From NCBI GenBank assembly GCA_900313355.1, contig OMQZ01000127.1, forward strand, positions 1 through 9,803: 9,803 nucleotides of DNA, given 5' to 3'. The notes beneath the pieces were generated by a model that was not told the origin of the DNA, did no database searches, and worked only from the letters and a program-made list of their open reading frames with translations. The position numbers and the translations under genes are program-made. This stretch comes from an uncultured Rhodospirillaceae bacterium. Its GTDB lineage: Bacteria > Pseudomonadota > Alphaproteobacteria > RF32 > CAG-239. Below are positions 1 to 6,212 of this stretch, piece by piece (the stretch's first letter is position 1; each line of letters begins with the position of its first letter).

Positions 1-593
1 ACAAGGTTCGGTTCCATCAATGCTGCATAAGGAATATCAGCAAATTTCGGAACATAGTTATATTTAGCTGTCAACTTTTTAGTATCAACTTCAATATAAT
101 CCGGTGTATCTCTTGTTTGAGATTCAACAGATGCAACAACCATTGCCATTGATTTAGATTTTTCTCTAACTTCAATAACGTCACCAACTTTAAGCATATA
201 AGAAGGAATATTGACTTTCTTACCGTTAACGGTTACGTGACCATGGTTGATGAATTGACGAGAAGCAAAAACAGTCGGAACAAATTTTGCTTTATAAACA
301 ATGTTATCCAAACGAGATTCGAGCAAACCGACTAAGTTTTCAGCAGCGTCACCCGTACGACGGATAGCTTCTTCATAATATTTGTGGAACTGTTTTTCAG
401 AAATATTGCCATAATATGTCTTCAATCTTTGTTTTGCAGACAATTGTGTGCCATAGTCAGACATTTTCTTTCTTCTTTGACCATGTTGACCAGGCGCATA
501 GCTTCTCTTGTTAATCGGGCTATTGCCATCACCCCAAAGGTTGACACCATAGCGACGACTTGGTTTTTTCTTTGCAGATACGATACTTTTCAT
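1..593 (-). CDS. rpsD: 30S ribosomal protein S4, C-terminus cut by window edge
   Basis: S4 is a primary 16S rRNA binding protein that starts assembly of the small-subunit body. The reverse-strand frame opens at ATG 593, with AAGGA at 601-605 seven bases upstream, and runs to the window edge without a stop. About 197 residues are visible; only some 7-8 C-terminal residues of the usual ~205 should be missing. Recognisable parts are the N-terminal [11 protein letters not shown] segment, [26 protein letters not shown], the S4 RNA-binding domain ([16 protein letters not shown] ... [21 protein letters not shown]) and the closing MEPNL. The N-terminal zinc-binding cysteines of some S4 proteins are absent. 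The pattern is alphaproteobacterial. The gene stands alone and divergent from ihfA, not in an alpha operon with rpsM/rpsK/rpoA on the visible side. Identification is secure. Confidence 0.97.
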   Translation of the reverse strand, partial: MKSIVSAKKKPSRRYGVNLWGDGNSPINKRSYAPGQHGQRRKKMSDYGTQLSAKQRLKTYYGNISEKQFHKYYEEAIRRTGDAAENLVGLLESRLDNIVYKAKFVPTVFASRQFINHGHVTVNGKKVNIPSYMLKVGDVIEVREKSKSMAMVVASVESQTRDTPDYIEVDTKKLTAKYNYVPKFADIPYAALMEPNL

Positions 594-844
594 AAAATTT
601 TCCTTTTTTATATTAAAATTGTTATTGTCCCGATAGTCATAAACCCTACATTTACAACGGGATTTAAAAATCCGCCTTCTCGGAAGTGAGCGCACTATAA
701 CTCAAAAAAAACGAATTGTAAAGCAAAATTTTATGCATAAAAAAAATAAAAACTTGTGAAATATCTCTTTTCACCTCTTGAGATTTAAATTTCTTTGTTG
801 TAACTTCAAGGAAATTAATACTTAGATTGAAGGAAAAACATAAA
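594..844. other. Divergent rpsD/ihfA intergenic region
   Basis: This is the control region between two divergent genes. It holds the rpsD promoter (694-722). On the ihfA side there is a small inverted repeat, GTGAAA (756-761) and TTTCAC (769-774). I could not find a convincing -35/-10 pair for ihfA. An in-frame TTG at 827 would extend ihfA by six codons, but it sits on the Shine-Dalgarno of the ATG at 845 and is unlikely to be used. Confidence 0.5.
694..722 (-). promoter_or_regulatory. Sigma70-type promoter of rpsD
   Basis: On the reverse strand TTTACA (722-717) and TATAGT (699-694) are separated by exactly 17 bases. Each hexamer matches the consensus at five of six positions. A start near 687 would give a leader of about 94 nt before the rpsD ATG at 593. 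This is inferred from sequence only; no transcript evidence is available. Confidence 0.6.
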
Positions 845-1129
845 ATGAAAACAATTACTCGTTCTGATATTGCAGAAAAAATTTATGAAGAAATCGGTAT
901 TTCCCGTAAGGATGCCGGTGATATTTTGGATTTGATGATTGGTGAAATCAGAGAACAGTTGATTCAAGGCAATGATGTTAAGCTTTCCTCTTTCGGAACT
1001 TTAATGTTGAGAAGAAAGAACCCTCGTATCGGTCGCAACCCCAAAACAGGTGTTGAAGCAACTATTTCCGCTCGTACGGTTATTTCTTTCAAACCGTCTC
1101 AAATTATGCGTAAATCCATTAACAAATAA
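845..1129 (+). CDS. ihfA: Integration host factor alpha subunit
   Basis: This is a 94-residue DNA-bending protein of the HU/IHF family, which works as a heterodimer with IhfB in nucleoid structure, transcription and recombination. The start is ATG 845, with AAGGAA at 830-835 as ribosome binding site. The alpha-helical dimerisation part is residues 1-45, followed by VKLSSFGTLMLRRK (45-58). The beta-arm carries GRNPKTG (63-69), including the proline that intercalates into DNA, and SARTVISFKPSQ (75-86) follows. The arm sequence and overall length fit IhfA better than HU, but HU or IhfB cannot be excluded from one sequence. A merR-type gene follows within 11 bases, an arrangement common in alphaproteobacteria. 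There fabH usually precedes ihfA; here rpsD stands divergently upstream instead. Confidence 0.93.
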   Translation: MKTITRSDIAEKIYEEIGISRKDAGDILDLMIGEIREQLIQGNDVKLSSFGTLMLRRKNPRIGRNPKTGVEATISARTVISFKPSQIMRKSINK

Positions 1130-1140
1130 AGGATAAAAGC

Positions 1141-1578
1141 TTGGTTAATAAGTCGAAATCAGCTTTCAGAACAATCGCCGAGGTTGGGCGAGAGATTGGC
1201 GTTGCGACTCATGTTTTACGTTTTTGGGAAACGAAATTTAAAGAAATTTCTCCCATGAAAACGAGTGGCGGACGCCGTTATTATCGTCCAGATGATGTTG
1301 AGCTGATTCGACTTATCAAAGAATTTTTATACGAAAAAAGATACACAATTGAAGGGGTTCAAAAAATCTTCAAGGAATATGGTATCAAAGCTTTTTTAAA
1401 CGGCGATATTCAAAAAGACTTCTTTGAGCCTGTTTTAGCTCAAGGCGATTCACCTGCAACATCTTCCCCTTCAAGCGCTGTTTCAAAACTTGATGATATA
1501 CAGATTGAAAAGCTTACAAAACTTAAAAACGAATTATTAGATTTGAAAGATAATTTGCAAAATTTTTTGGTCGGTTGA
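1141..1578 (+). CDS. MerR-family transcriptional regulator (ihfA-linked type)
   Basis: A 145-residue regulator with an N-terminal MerR winged helix-turn-helix. The sequence TIAEVGREIGVATHVLRFWE (11-30) is the recognition region, GGRRYYRPDDVELI (43-56) the wing, and LIKEFLYEKRYTIEGVQKIF (58-77) the second helical pair. The C-terminal part is not a metal- or drug-binding domain. It is a Ser/Pro-rich linker (about 103-115) and a short Lys/Leu-rich helix (117-143) that could form a dimer coiled coil. The start is TTG 1141, chosen because AAAGGA overlaps the ihfA stop (1127-1129) at the right distance, and the first ATG (1255) lies inside the DNA-binding domain. It is almost certainly co-transcribed with ihfA. 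The effector and targets of this MerR type are unknown to me. Confidence 0.9.
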   Translation: MVNKSKSAFRTIAEVGREIGVATHVLRFWETKFKEISPMKTSGGRRYYRPDDVELIRLIKEFLYEKRYTIEGVQKIFKEYGIKAFLNGDIQKDFFEPVLAQGDSPATSSPSSAVSKLDDIQIEKLTKLKNELLDLKDNLQNFLVG

Positions 1579-1630
1579 TTAAAAAACACTTGCATATTTG
1601 AAAAATTAGATATATAGCAAACTTTGCAAA

Positions 1631-1707
1631 CGGGACGTAGTTCAGCCTGGTAGAGCGCTTGCATGGGGTGCAAGAAGTCGGAGGTTCGAATCCTCTCGTC
1701 CCGACCA
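1631..1707 (+). tRNA. tRNA-Pro (anticodon GGG)
   Basis: A complete cloverleaf of 77 bases. The acceptor stem is CGGGACG/CGTCCCG with encoded A-CCA at 1704-1707. The D arm is in TAGTTCAGCCTGGTAGAGCG. The anticodon stem CTTGC/GCAAG holds loop ATGGGGT, so the anticodon is GGG. The T arm GAGGTTCGAATCCTC includes the TTCGAAT loop. The C1-G72 pair is typical of bacterial tRNA-Pro. It reads CCC and CCU codons. It lies 52 bases after the merR-type gene with no terminator between, so it may share that transcript. A very weak promoter-like pair (TTGCAT 1590-1595, TATAGC 1613-1618) lies in the gap. Confidence 0.97.
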
Positions 1708-1730
1708 TTGCGATACACATAGTCTTTACA

Positions 1731-1759
1731 GGCCGCCTATTTGGGCGGTTTTGGTTTTT
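1731..1759 (+). terminator. Terminator-like hairpin after tRNA-Pro
   Basis: CCGCC (1733-1737) pairs with GGCGG (1744-1748) around a six-base loop, with G-T pairs possible outside the stem. It is followed by TTTTGG and five more T. It suits Rho-independent termination of the ihfA/merR/tRNA transcript. The ribosome binding site of the next gene begins three bases after the T-run. Confidence 0.6.
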
Positions 1760-1773
1760 ATAAGGAAGGATAT

Positions 1774-2460
1774 ATGACTGGAGTTGAATACATTAAAAAA
1801 TCTGTTTCTGAATTGTTGGGGCATGATTTGAGCGGGCATGACGATAGTCATGTTCTCCGTGTTTATAATATGGCTATGGATTTTTGCAATGAAATTCCCG
1901 AAGCTGATCGTAATTTGGTCGCGGCGGCTGCTTTGTTACATGATTGCGATGATTATAAATTATTCGGTGAAGAAAGTGCACAATTATTAACAAATACAAG
2001 ACGTATATTAAAAGGCTCCGGACTTGATGCGGTTTTTACCGACAAATGTATCGGAATCGTCAAGACAATCGGATACAGCAAACGCCTTAGCGGAATCCTA
2101 CCGGATTGCATAGAGGGAAAAATTGTTTCCGATGCGGATATGGCAGATGCAAGCGGTTTAATCGGTGTTATCAGGTGTATTGAATATCGAGCCTATCGTT
2201 CCAAAGGCGAAGAACCTTTTTTCGATCCTGATTGTTTGCCGACAGATATGAATGCTGAAAAATACAAGCAACAAAAGTCTTCTCCGGCTGTAAACCATTT
2301 TTTTGATAAGTTGCTTCGATTACGTGATCTGGCTCTGACGGAGCCGGGGCGCAAATGTATCAACAAAAAACATAATACCATTGTCAATTTCTTAAAAACC
2401 TACTTCGACGAAGTTGACGCCCCACAGATTTGGAAAGATCTGTTGACAAAGTATGAATAA
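1774..2460 (+). CDS. HD-domain metal-dependent phosphohydrolase (YpgQ/YedJ-like)
   Basis: A 228-residue soluble protein with the HD-superfamily metal site. The first histidine is in GHDDSHVLRV (21-30, H26), the HD doublet in AALLHDCDD (52-60, H56-D57), and the later aspartates in VSDADMADASG (118-128, D120/D122). These sites normally bind a divalent metal and hydrolyse phosphoesters, with nucleotides frequent substrates in this subgroup. Length and the D-x-S-x-HD-x-x-H opening suit the YpgQ/YedJ type, but the substrate cannot be read from sequence. The start is ATG 1774, because AAGGAAGGA (1762-1770) directly precedes it. An in-frame TTG at 1741 lies inside the hairpin and is rejected. No signal peptide is present. 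No room is left for an ordinary promoter after the hairpin at 1731-1759. Confidence 0.85.
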   Translation: MTGVEYIKKSVSELLGHDLSGHDDSHVLRVYNMAMDFCNEIPEADRNLVAAAALLHDCDDYKLFGEESAQLLTNTRRILKGSGLDAVFTDKCIGIVKTIGYSKRLSGILPDCIEGKIVSDADMADASGLIGVIRCIEYRAYRSKGEEPFFDPDCLPTDMNAEKYKQQKSSPAVNHFFDKLLRLRDLALTEPGRKCINKKHNTIVNFLKTYFDEVDAPQIWKDLLTKYE

Positions 2461-2497
2461 GTCAAGAGTGTTATTACATCATCTCTTTTCTAATTTA

Positions 2498-2519
2498 GTT
2501 GGCTCAAGCCGACCTTTTT
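2498..2519 (+). terminator. Rho-independent terminator after the HD gene
   Basis: GTTGGCT (2498-2504) pairs with AGCCGAC (2507-2513), with one G-U pair and a very tight loop, followed by CTTTTT. It lies 38 bases after the HD-gene stop and is the first of two terminators in the convergent gap. Confidence 0.65.
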
Positions 2520-2532
2520 GAAAAAATAAAAA

Positions 2533-2559
2533 CGGATACCTTAAAGTATCCGCTTTTTT
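2533..2559. terminator. Bidirectional terminator between convergent genes
   Basis: CGGATAC (2533-2539) and GTATCCG (2546-2552) form a perfect 7-bp stem with a six-base loop. T-runs follow on both strands: CTTTTTT on the forward strand, and a T-rich stretch after the stem on the reverse strand. It can end both the HD-gene transcript and the leftward operon that finishes at 2605. Confidence 0.8.
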
Positions 2560-2604
2560 ATACCTATTTACAGCCCTATTCCGGACATAAAGCAGTTAAT
2601 GTCA

Positions 2605-3705
2605 TTATTTTATATCCTTCCACCATTGGTTAAACTTTTGTGTGGGATCATCTAATTGGACGATATCCCCGATTTTTGGGGTGATTACATTCAAATTTTC
2701 TTTTTTGAGCAGCTCTGTTATTCTATCAAGCGGATCATACCAAGGATGATTACAAATCGAAAATTTTGAATTATGTACCGGCAAAATCCTCTTTGCTTTT
2801 AAATCTTTCGCAGCTTTAATAAATTCTTCCGGCATTTCGTGAATGTAGCGCCAATTTTTATCATATTGTCCGGCTTCTAAAAGCGCAAAATCTATACTTC
2901 CAAATTTTTCGCCGATTATTTTATAGTGATCATCATAACCGGAATCGCCGCCTATATAGATTTTATATCCTGCCAATTCAACTAAAAACGATGCCCACAA
3001 AGTTTTGTTTGCAAAAAGCCTTCCCGAAAAATGTCTTGCCGGCAAGCAATGTATCTTACCTTTTAAGATATTGATACTCTCGTTCCAATCCATTTCCGTG
3101 ATTTTTTCAGGCTCATATCCCCAATATCTAAAGTGAGAGCCCACACCAAGCCCCGTAATAACGTGTTTGATTTTCGGCTTCAAGGCCATTATTGTTTCAT
3201 AGTCCAGATGATCATAATGATCATGTGTGATTATCAAATAATCGATTTCCGGAATATCCTCCGAACTATAAACCTTTGTTCCTTTGAACGGCACAACGTT
3301 GTGCGGCACGGGTGAAGCGTTACTTGAAAAGACGGGGTCTATTAAAAATCTTTTTGAACCCAGCTGAAAATATGTTGATGAATGTCCGAACCAAACAAGG
3401 TTATTTTCATTTTTCTTCAACCTTTTAATATCTGTTTTTACGGTCGGTATCTCTTTTTTGGGTTTTTTATCAGGATAATTCTTAAAATAAAAATCATACA
3501 TCACTTTCCAAAATCCTCCCTCGCCCGTCATTTTTTCTGTCGGATGAATGTTATGGAATATGCCTTTTGTTTGAAAGGGTGAAGCTTTTATTTTTTTCAG
3601 ACTGATTTCATCCGGCAAATGTCCGAATTTTGCAAGATTTACATATCCTATTCCCGAAGCTGTTACGAGCAAGGCTCCTCCTAATAAAAACTCACGTCGT
3701 GTCAT
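2605..3705 (-). CDS. Tat-exported metallo-beta-lactamase-fold hydrolase (NAPE-PLD/RomA-like)
   Basis: A 366-residue hydrolase of the metallo-beta-lactamase fold. It opens with a twin-arginine signal (MTRREFLLGG, R3-R4, then a hydrophobic stretch to about residue 22), so it should be folded in the cytoplasm and moved to the periplasm or held at the membrane; no clear AxA cleavage site is seen. Metal ligands are complete: H161-x-H163-x-D165-H166 (THDHYDHLD), H225 (ARHFSGR), D254 (GGDSGYDDH) and H311 (PVHNSKF). The segment WFGHSSTYFQLGSKRFLIDP (105-124) and LLEAGQYDKNW (275-285) resemble the N-acyl-phosphatidylethanolamine phospholipase D/RomA branch, so a lipid or phosphodiester substrate is possible but not shown. 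The start is ATG 3705, with AAGGAT upstream. The gene follows tatC by 59 bases and is probably last in that operon. Confidence 0.88.
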   Translation of the reverse strand: MTRREFLLGGALLVTASGIGYVNLAKFGHLPDEISLKKIKASPFQTKGIFHNIHPTEKMTGEGGFWKVMYDFYFKNYPDKKPKKEIPTVKTDIKRLKKNENNLVWFGHSSTYFQLGSKRFLIDPVFSSNASPVPHNVVPFKGTKVYSSEDIPEIDYLIITHDHYDHLDYETIMALKPKIKHVITGLGVGSHFRYWGYEPEKITEMDWNESINILKGKIHCLPARHFSGRLFANKTLWASFLVELAGYKIYIGGDSGYDDHYKIIGEKFGSIDFALLEAGQYDKNWRYIHEMPEEFIKAAKDLKAKRILPVHNSKFSICNHPWYDPLDRITELLKKENLNVITPKIGDIVQLDDPTQKFNQWWKDIK

Positions 3706-3746
3706 TTTTTATCCTTTTATAAATTTATTTTAAGAAGAGTCTAGTT

Positions 3747-3768
3747 TTTAGAGCATACTCTAAGTCAA
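3747..3768 (-). promoter_or_regulatory. Candidate operator/promoter upstream of the MBL hydrolase
   Basis: Read leftward, the gap after tatC contains TGACTTAGA-N6-TCTAA. TTAGAG and CTCTAA form a palindrome at 3748-3763. A -35-like TTGACT (3768-3763) overlaps its edge and the tatC stop codon. No T-run follows the palindrome, so it is unlikely to be a terminator. The same motif with the same spacing lies upstream of the DUF362 gene at 6159-6178. The palindrome is about 40 bases upstream of the hydrolase start. Confidence 0.4.
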
Positions 3769-4475
3769 GCTTTTTTTTTATTTTTTGCCATTAAAAGTCC
3801 TGCCTCAAATAATGCATAAGTCGGAAGCGTTAGCATTAATTGGCTTAAAATATCCGGCGGTGTTAAAATTCCTGAGAGAATCAGTATCCCGATAAAAACA
3901 TATGCGCGCTTTGCTTTCATACTTTCGTAGCTTATGATCCCTACTTTAATCAGAGAATATGTCACTAGCGGAAATTGGAACATCACGCCGAAAACAAATG
4001 AGAGCATTAAAGCAAGAGACACAACGTTTCCGATGCCGAGCATCGGTTTGATATAATCACCCGTAAAACTCAAGCCAAACCTTAACACTAACGGCAAAAT
4101 CAAGAACAAACAAAATAAAACCCCAACAACAAACAAAAGGCTTGAACTTAAAACAATGGATTTTATAAAATGCCTTTCATTGTCATATAGTGCCGGCAAA
4201 ATGAAGTGCCAAAACTGCCGGGCAATATACGGAAAGCATACTAAAAAATCAAGTAGCAACGCCATTTTTATTTGCAATATAAACACTTCCATCGGTGTAA
4301 AAAAGTTAAGTGTTACTTCATTTTTTCCAACCATAATTTTGATGAGTGTATCCATCGCATAAGGCGAAACAAAAAACATCGGCACCAAGCATAAAGCAAG
4401 TACCAACAGGCTTTTAATTAGCACTTGGCGCAATGCCTCTAAGTGTTCAATTAATGTTTGTTCTTTTTCCTGCAT
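3765..4475 (-). CDS. tatC: Sec-independent protein translocase subunit TatC
   Basis: TatC is the multi-span receptor that binds twin-arginine signals and recruits TatA to move folded proteins across the inner membrane. This copy has 236 residues, near the usual length, with six predicted membrane spans. Family landmarks are IEHLEALRQ (9-17) at the cytoplasmic N-terminus, FILPALYDNERHF (91-103; F91 and E100 correspond to the signal-binding Phe and Glu of E. coli TatC), FGVMFQFPL (162-170) and LTPPDILSQLMLTLPTYALFE (204-224). In FGVMFQFPL the buried residue that is Glu in E. coli is Gln (Q167); from memory Gln occurs here in other alphaproteobacteria. The start lies two bases after the tatA stop, so the two are translationally linked. 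Its neighbours include two genes with Tat signals. Confidence 0.95.
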   Translation of the reverse strand: MQEKEQTLIEHLEALRQVLIKSLLVLALCLVPMFFVSPYAMDTLIKIMVGKNEVTLNFFTPMEVFILQIKMALLLDFLVCFPYIARQFWHFILPALYDNERHFIKSIVLSSSLLFVVGVLFCLFLILPLVLRFGLSFTGDYIKPMLGIGNVVSLALMLSFVFGVMFQFPLVTYSLIKVGIISYESMKAKRAYVFIGILILSGILTPPDILSQLMLTLPTYALFEAGLLMAKNKKKA

Positions 4476-4477
4476 TT

Positions 4478-4768
4478 CTATTTTTTAGATTTTACGGCTG
4501 TTTTTTTAACTGTTTTAACGGTCGCTTTTTTAGCTGTTGTTTGTGATTTCTTCTTTTTGGGGGCAGCTCTTTTTACAGTTTCTTTTTTTGAAGACTTTTC
4601 AACCTCTGCCTTGAACTCGCTGACTTCGTTTTCGATTGCTTCTTTGGCTTTTTTGTATTCTGCCTGAGCTTTTCCTAAGCCGCGTGCTAACTCCGGAATT
4701 CTTTTACCTCCGAACAACACTAAAACAACCACCAGTATTAAAATAATTTCCGTCATAGAAAGTGACAT
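4478..4768 (-). CDS. tatA: Twin-arginine translocase TatA-type subunit with a Lys-rich tail
   Basis: A 96-residue pore-forming Tat subunit. It has a short N-terminus, one membrane span (about 7-19), the FGG hinge (19-21) and an amphipathic helix, [24 protein letters not shown] (22-45). The helix resembles TatA, but a Glu at residue 7 before the span recalls TatB. No tatB gene is present in the window, so it may serve both roles. From about residue 57 the tail is unusually basic, with 16 Lys and one Arg in the last 40 residues, including KKKK at 71-74. The start is ATG 4768, because GGAG (4781-4778) precedes it and overlaps the stop region of the upstream gene. A longer frame reaching 4870 only overlaps that gene. 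TatC follows after two bases. Confidence 0.9.
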   Translation of the reverse strand: MSLSMTEIILILVVVLVLFGGKRIPELARGLGKAQAEYKKAKEAIENEVSEFKAEVEKSSKKETVKRAAPKKKKSQTTAKKATVKTVKKTAVKSKK

Positions 4769-4782
4769 TTTGTATTTCTCCT

Positions 4783-6072
4783 TTAACTTAAAATGATTTG
4801 ATTTTCTGCCGGTGTCATTGAAATCGCCTGAACCGGGCAGACGTTTGCACAAGCGCCACAACCGATACATTCATCAAATCTGATAATCGGCGGCTCGCCT
4901 TCGTTTTTGATAATAATTTGGCGCGGACATTCATAGGCACAAACACCGCACCCGATACATTTTTGCTCATCTACAACAGCTGTTGCGATTTTTGTTTTTT
5001 GCTTGACATTCAAACTGATTTTTTCAATTGCGCCCGACGGACAAACTTCAGAACACTTATGGCATTTATATTTGCAAAAATTTGTACCATAGTCAATATG
5101 CACAAAAGGCGTTTCCTTTGTTGCTTTTTTGATGATTTTCATCGGACAATTTTTCACACATAAATTACAATTCAAACATCTGTTTGCAAAATCTTTTACA
5201 TTTTTCGCTCCCGCCGGCAAAATCACACTTTTGGTTTTAGAGCTCACATATTTGCTCAAGTCCATTCCGGCTTTTATGGTTGCCCTTAAAACCAAAAGCA
5301 GCGCACATGATTTTATGAGATTCCTGCGTGAAAGGTCAAAAGCCGGTTCTTTTGAAACTTTGCTCAAAACAACAGCTCCGTGCTTGCATACCGGTAAACA
5401 TTTTAAGCATCTTACACAAGTTTCATTGTCAATTTTTTGCTCTTTGGAATTAATACTCCCTGTCGGACATATTCTTTCACATAAGCCGCATTTCTGGCAT
5501 TTGTCTTTTTCAATGTTTATTTTTAACAATGCTCTTTTGGATATAATCCCTAAAATACAACCGACCGGACATATATTTACACAAAAGAATCTTTTCTTAA
5601 AGAGCACAAGAATGGATAAAGTCGCCACAAAACCGATACCGAATCCCGCTCCGCTTATGGCATTTCCGAAAACGCTATACGGATCTACGAGCCTTATGAC
5701 GGCAGATGTTCCTCCTAAAAAAATTCCAAACAAAACGCATGCTAAAATATAAGAAACAAAATAATGCTTGTTTCCTTTAATTTTGAATTTTTTATAAAAA
5801 GGCTTAAAAAGAATCGTCAATATTTCCTGAAATATTCCAAGCGGGCATAAAACAGAACAATAGACTCGTCCAAAACAAAAACTTAAAACTAAAATGAGCC
5901 CGATCAAAACAAAGCTGATTGAAGCCCCTGTTGCTATCCCGTTTTGAAGAGCTGCCACAAATTGTATATCAAATATTTTAAACGGATATTTTTGATAGAA
6001 TGCCAGAACCGCAAGGGCAAAAACAGCTAACTCAAAAAATAATCTGCCATATATTAAAATTTTGTTTTTCAT
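4783..6072 (-). CDS. NapH/NapG-like fusion polyferredoxin, membrane bound, six [4Fe-4S] motifs
   Basis: A 429-residue membrane electron carrier. Residues 1-178 are NapH-like: several spans plus the paired motifs YC72SVLC76PLG and FC164VNIC168PVG. Two ferredoxin motifs follow, C192/195/198/202 and C219/222/225/229. Then comes an internal twin-arginine motif, SRRNLIKSC (248-256), and a short hydrophobic stretch. After that the protein resembles Nap[16 protein letters not shown] (285-299), with clusters at C299/302/305/309, C333/337/340/344 (spacing CxxxCxxCxxxCP), C372/375/378/382 and C402/405/408/412. NapH and NapG normally are separate proteins that pass quinol electrons to periplasmic nitrate reductase; no nap genes are nearby, so the electron acceptor here is unknown. 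The RR motif implies that the second half is exported by Tat. First gene of the operon with tatA, 14 bases downstream. Confidence 0.88.
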   Translation of the reverse strand: MKNKILIYGRLFFELAVFALAVLAFYQKYPFKIFDIQFVAALQNGIATGASISFVLIGLILVLSFCFGRVYCSVLCPLGIFQEILTILFKPFYKKFKIKGNKHYFVSYILACVLFGIFLGGTSAVIRLVDPYSVFGNAISGAGFGIGFVATLSILVLFKKRFFCVNICPVGCILGIISKRALLKINIEKDKCQKCGLCERICPTGSINSKEQKIDNETCVRCLKCLPVCKHGAVVLSKVSKEPAFDLSRRNLIKSCALLLVLRATIKAGMDLSKYVSSKTKSVILPAGAKNVKDFANRCLNCNLCVKNCPMKIIKKATKETPFVHIDYGTNFCKYKCHKCSEVCPSGAIEKISLNVKQKTKIATAVVDEQKCIGCGVCAYECPRQIIIKNEGEPPIIRFDECIGCGACANVCPVQAISMTPAENQIILS

Positions 6073-6093
6073 GCGTTAATCTCTTTTTTATTT

Positions 6094-6129
6094 TTGATAT
6101 TATATCTTAGAATATCAATTTGTTGTCAA
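6094..6129 (-). promoter_or_regulatory. Promoter of the polyferredoxin-tat operon with overlapping palindrome
   Basis: Leftward TTGACA (6129-6124) and TATAAT (6104-6099) are both perfect consensus hexamers, 19 bases apart, which is longer than the optimal 17. A perfect 8-bp inverted repeat, TTGATATT (6094-6101) and AATATCAA (6111-6118), covers the -10 hexamer, a natural place for a repressor or for an activator that compensates for the long spacer. The start site would fall near 6092, about 20 bases before ATG 6072. Confidence 0.55.
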
Positions 6130-6144
6130 ATAAAAATAAAAACC

Positions 6145-6179
6145 TTGAACATTTTTCCTGACTTAGATTTAACTCTAAG
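6145..6179 (+). promoter_or_regulatory. Candidate operator/promoter of the DUF362 gene
   Basis: CTTAGA (6162-6167) and TCTAAG (6174-6179) form a perfect inverted repeat with a six-base spacer, inside TGACTTAGA-N6-TCTAAG. A weak promoter, TTGAAC (6145-6150), 17 bases, TTTAAC (6168-6173), would have its -10 in the centre of the palindrome. The palindrome ends 33 bases before the ATG at 6213. The same motif lies upstream of the MBL hydrolase. Confidence 0.4.
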
Positions 6180-6212
6180 CGTTAGCATTTGAGTGATAAA
6201 GGAGAATATTAT

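Noticed and set aside
671..684. Short hairpin in the rpsD leader (TCCG/CGGA) followed by T-rich sequence, as an attenuator or S4 autoregulatory site
   Set aside because: The stem is only four pairs, and I recognise no known S4-binding leader fold.
1690..1707. tRNA-Pro 3' end as an attachment site for an integrated element
   Set aside because: I saw no second copy of the tRNA 3' end, no integrase and no phage or plasmid genes in the window.
1440..1720. Reverse-strand open frames reading GTRGFEPPTSCTPCKRSTRLNY across the tRNA
   Set aside because: This peptide is the antisense translation of tRNA-Pro, a well-known false gene in automated annotation. The rest overlaps the merR-type gene in antisense.
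5129..5752. A 207-residue forward open frame opposite the polyferredoxin
   Set aside because: It is antisense to a gene with six intact cluster motifs, has no recognisable family and no clear ribosome binding site. It is a shadow frame.
6094..6118. FNR/FixK-type box, because half-sites TTGAT and ATCAA are present
   Set aside because: The half-sites are separated by 15 bases; FNR/FixK boxes need four. It is kept only as an unassigned palindrome.
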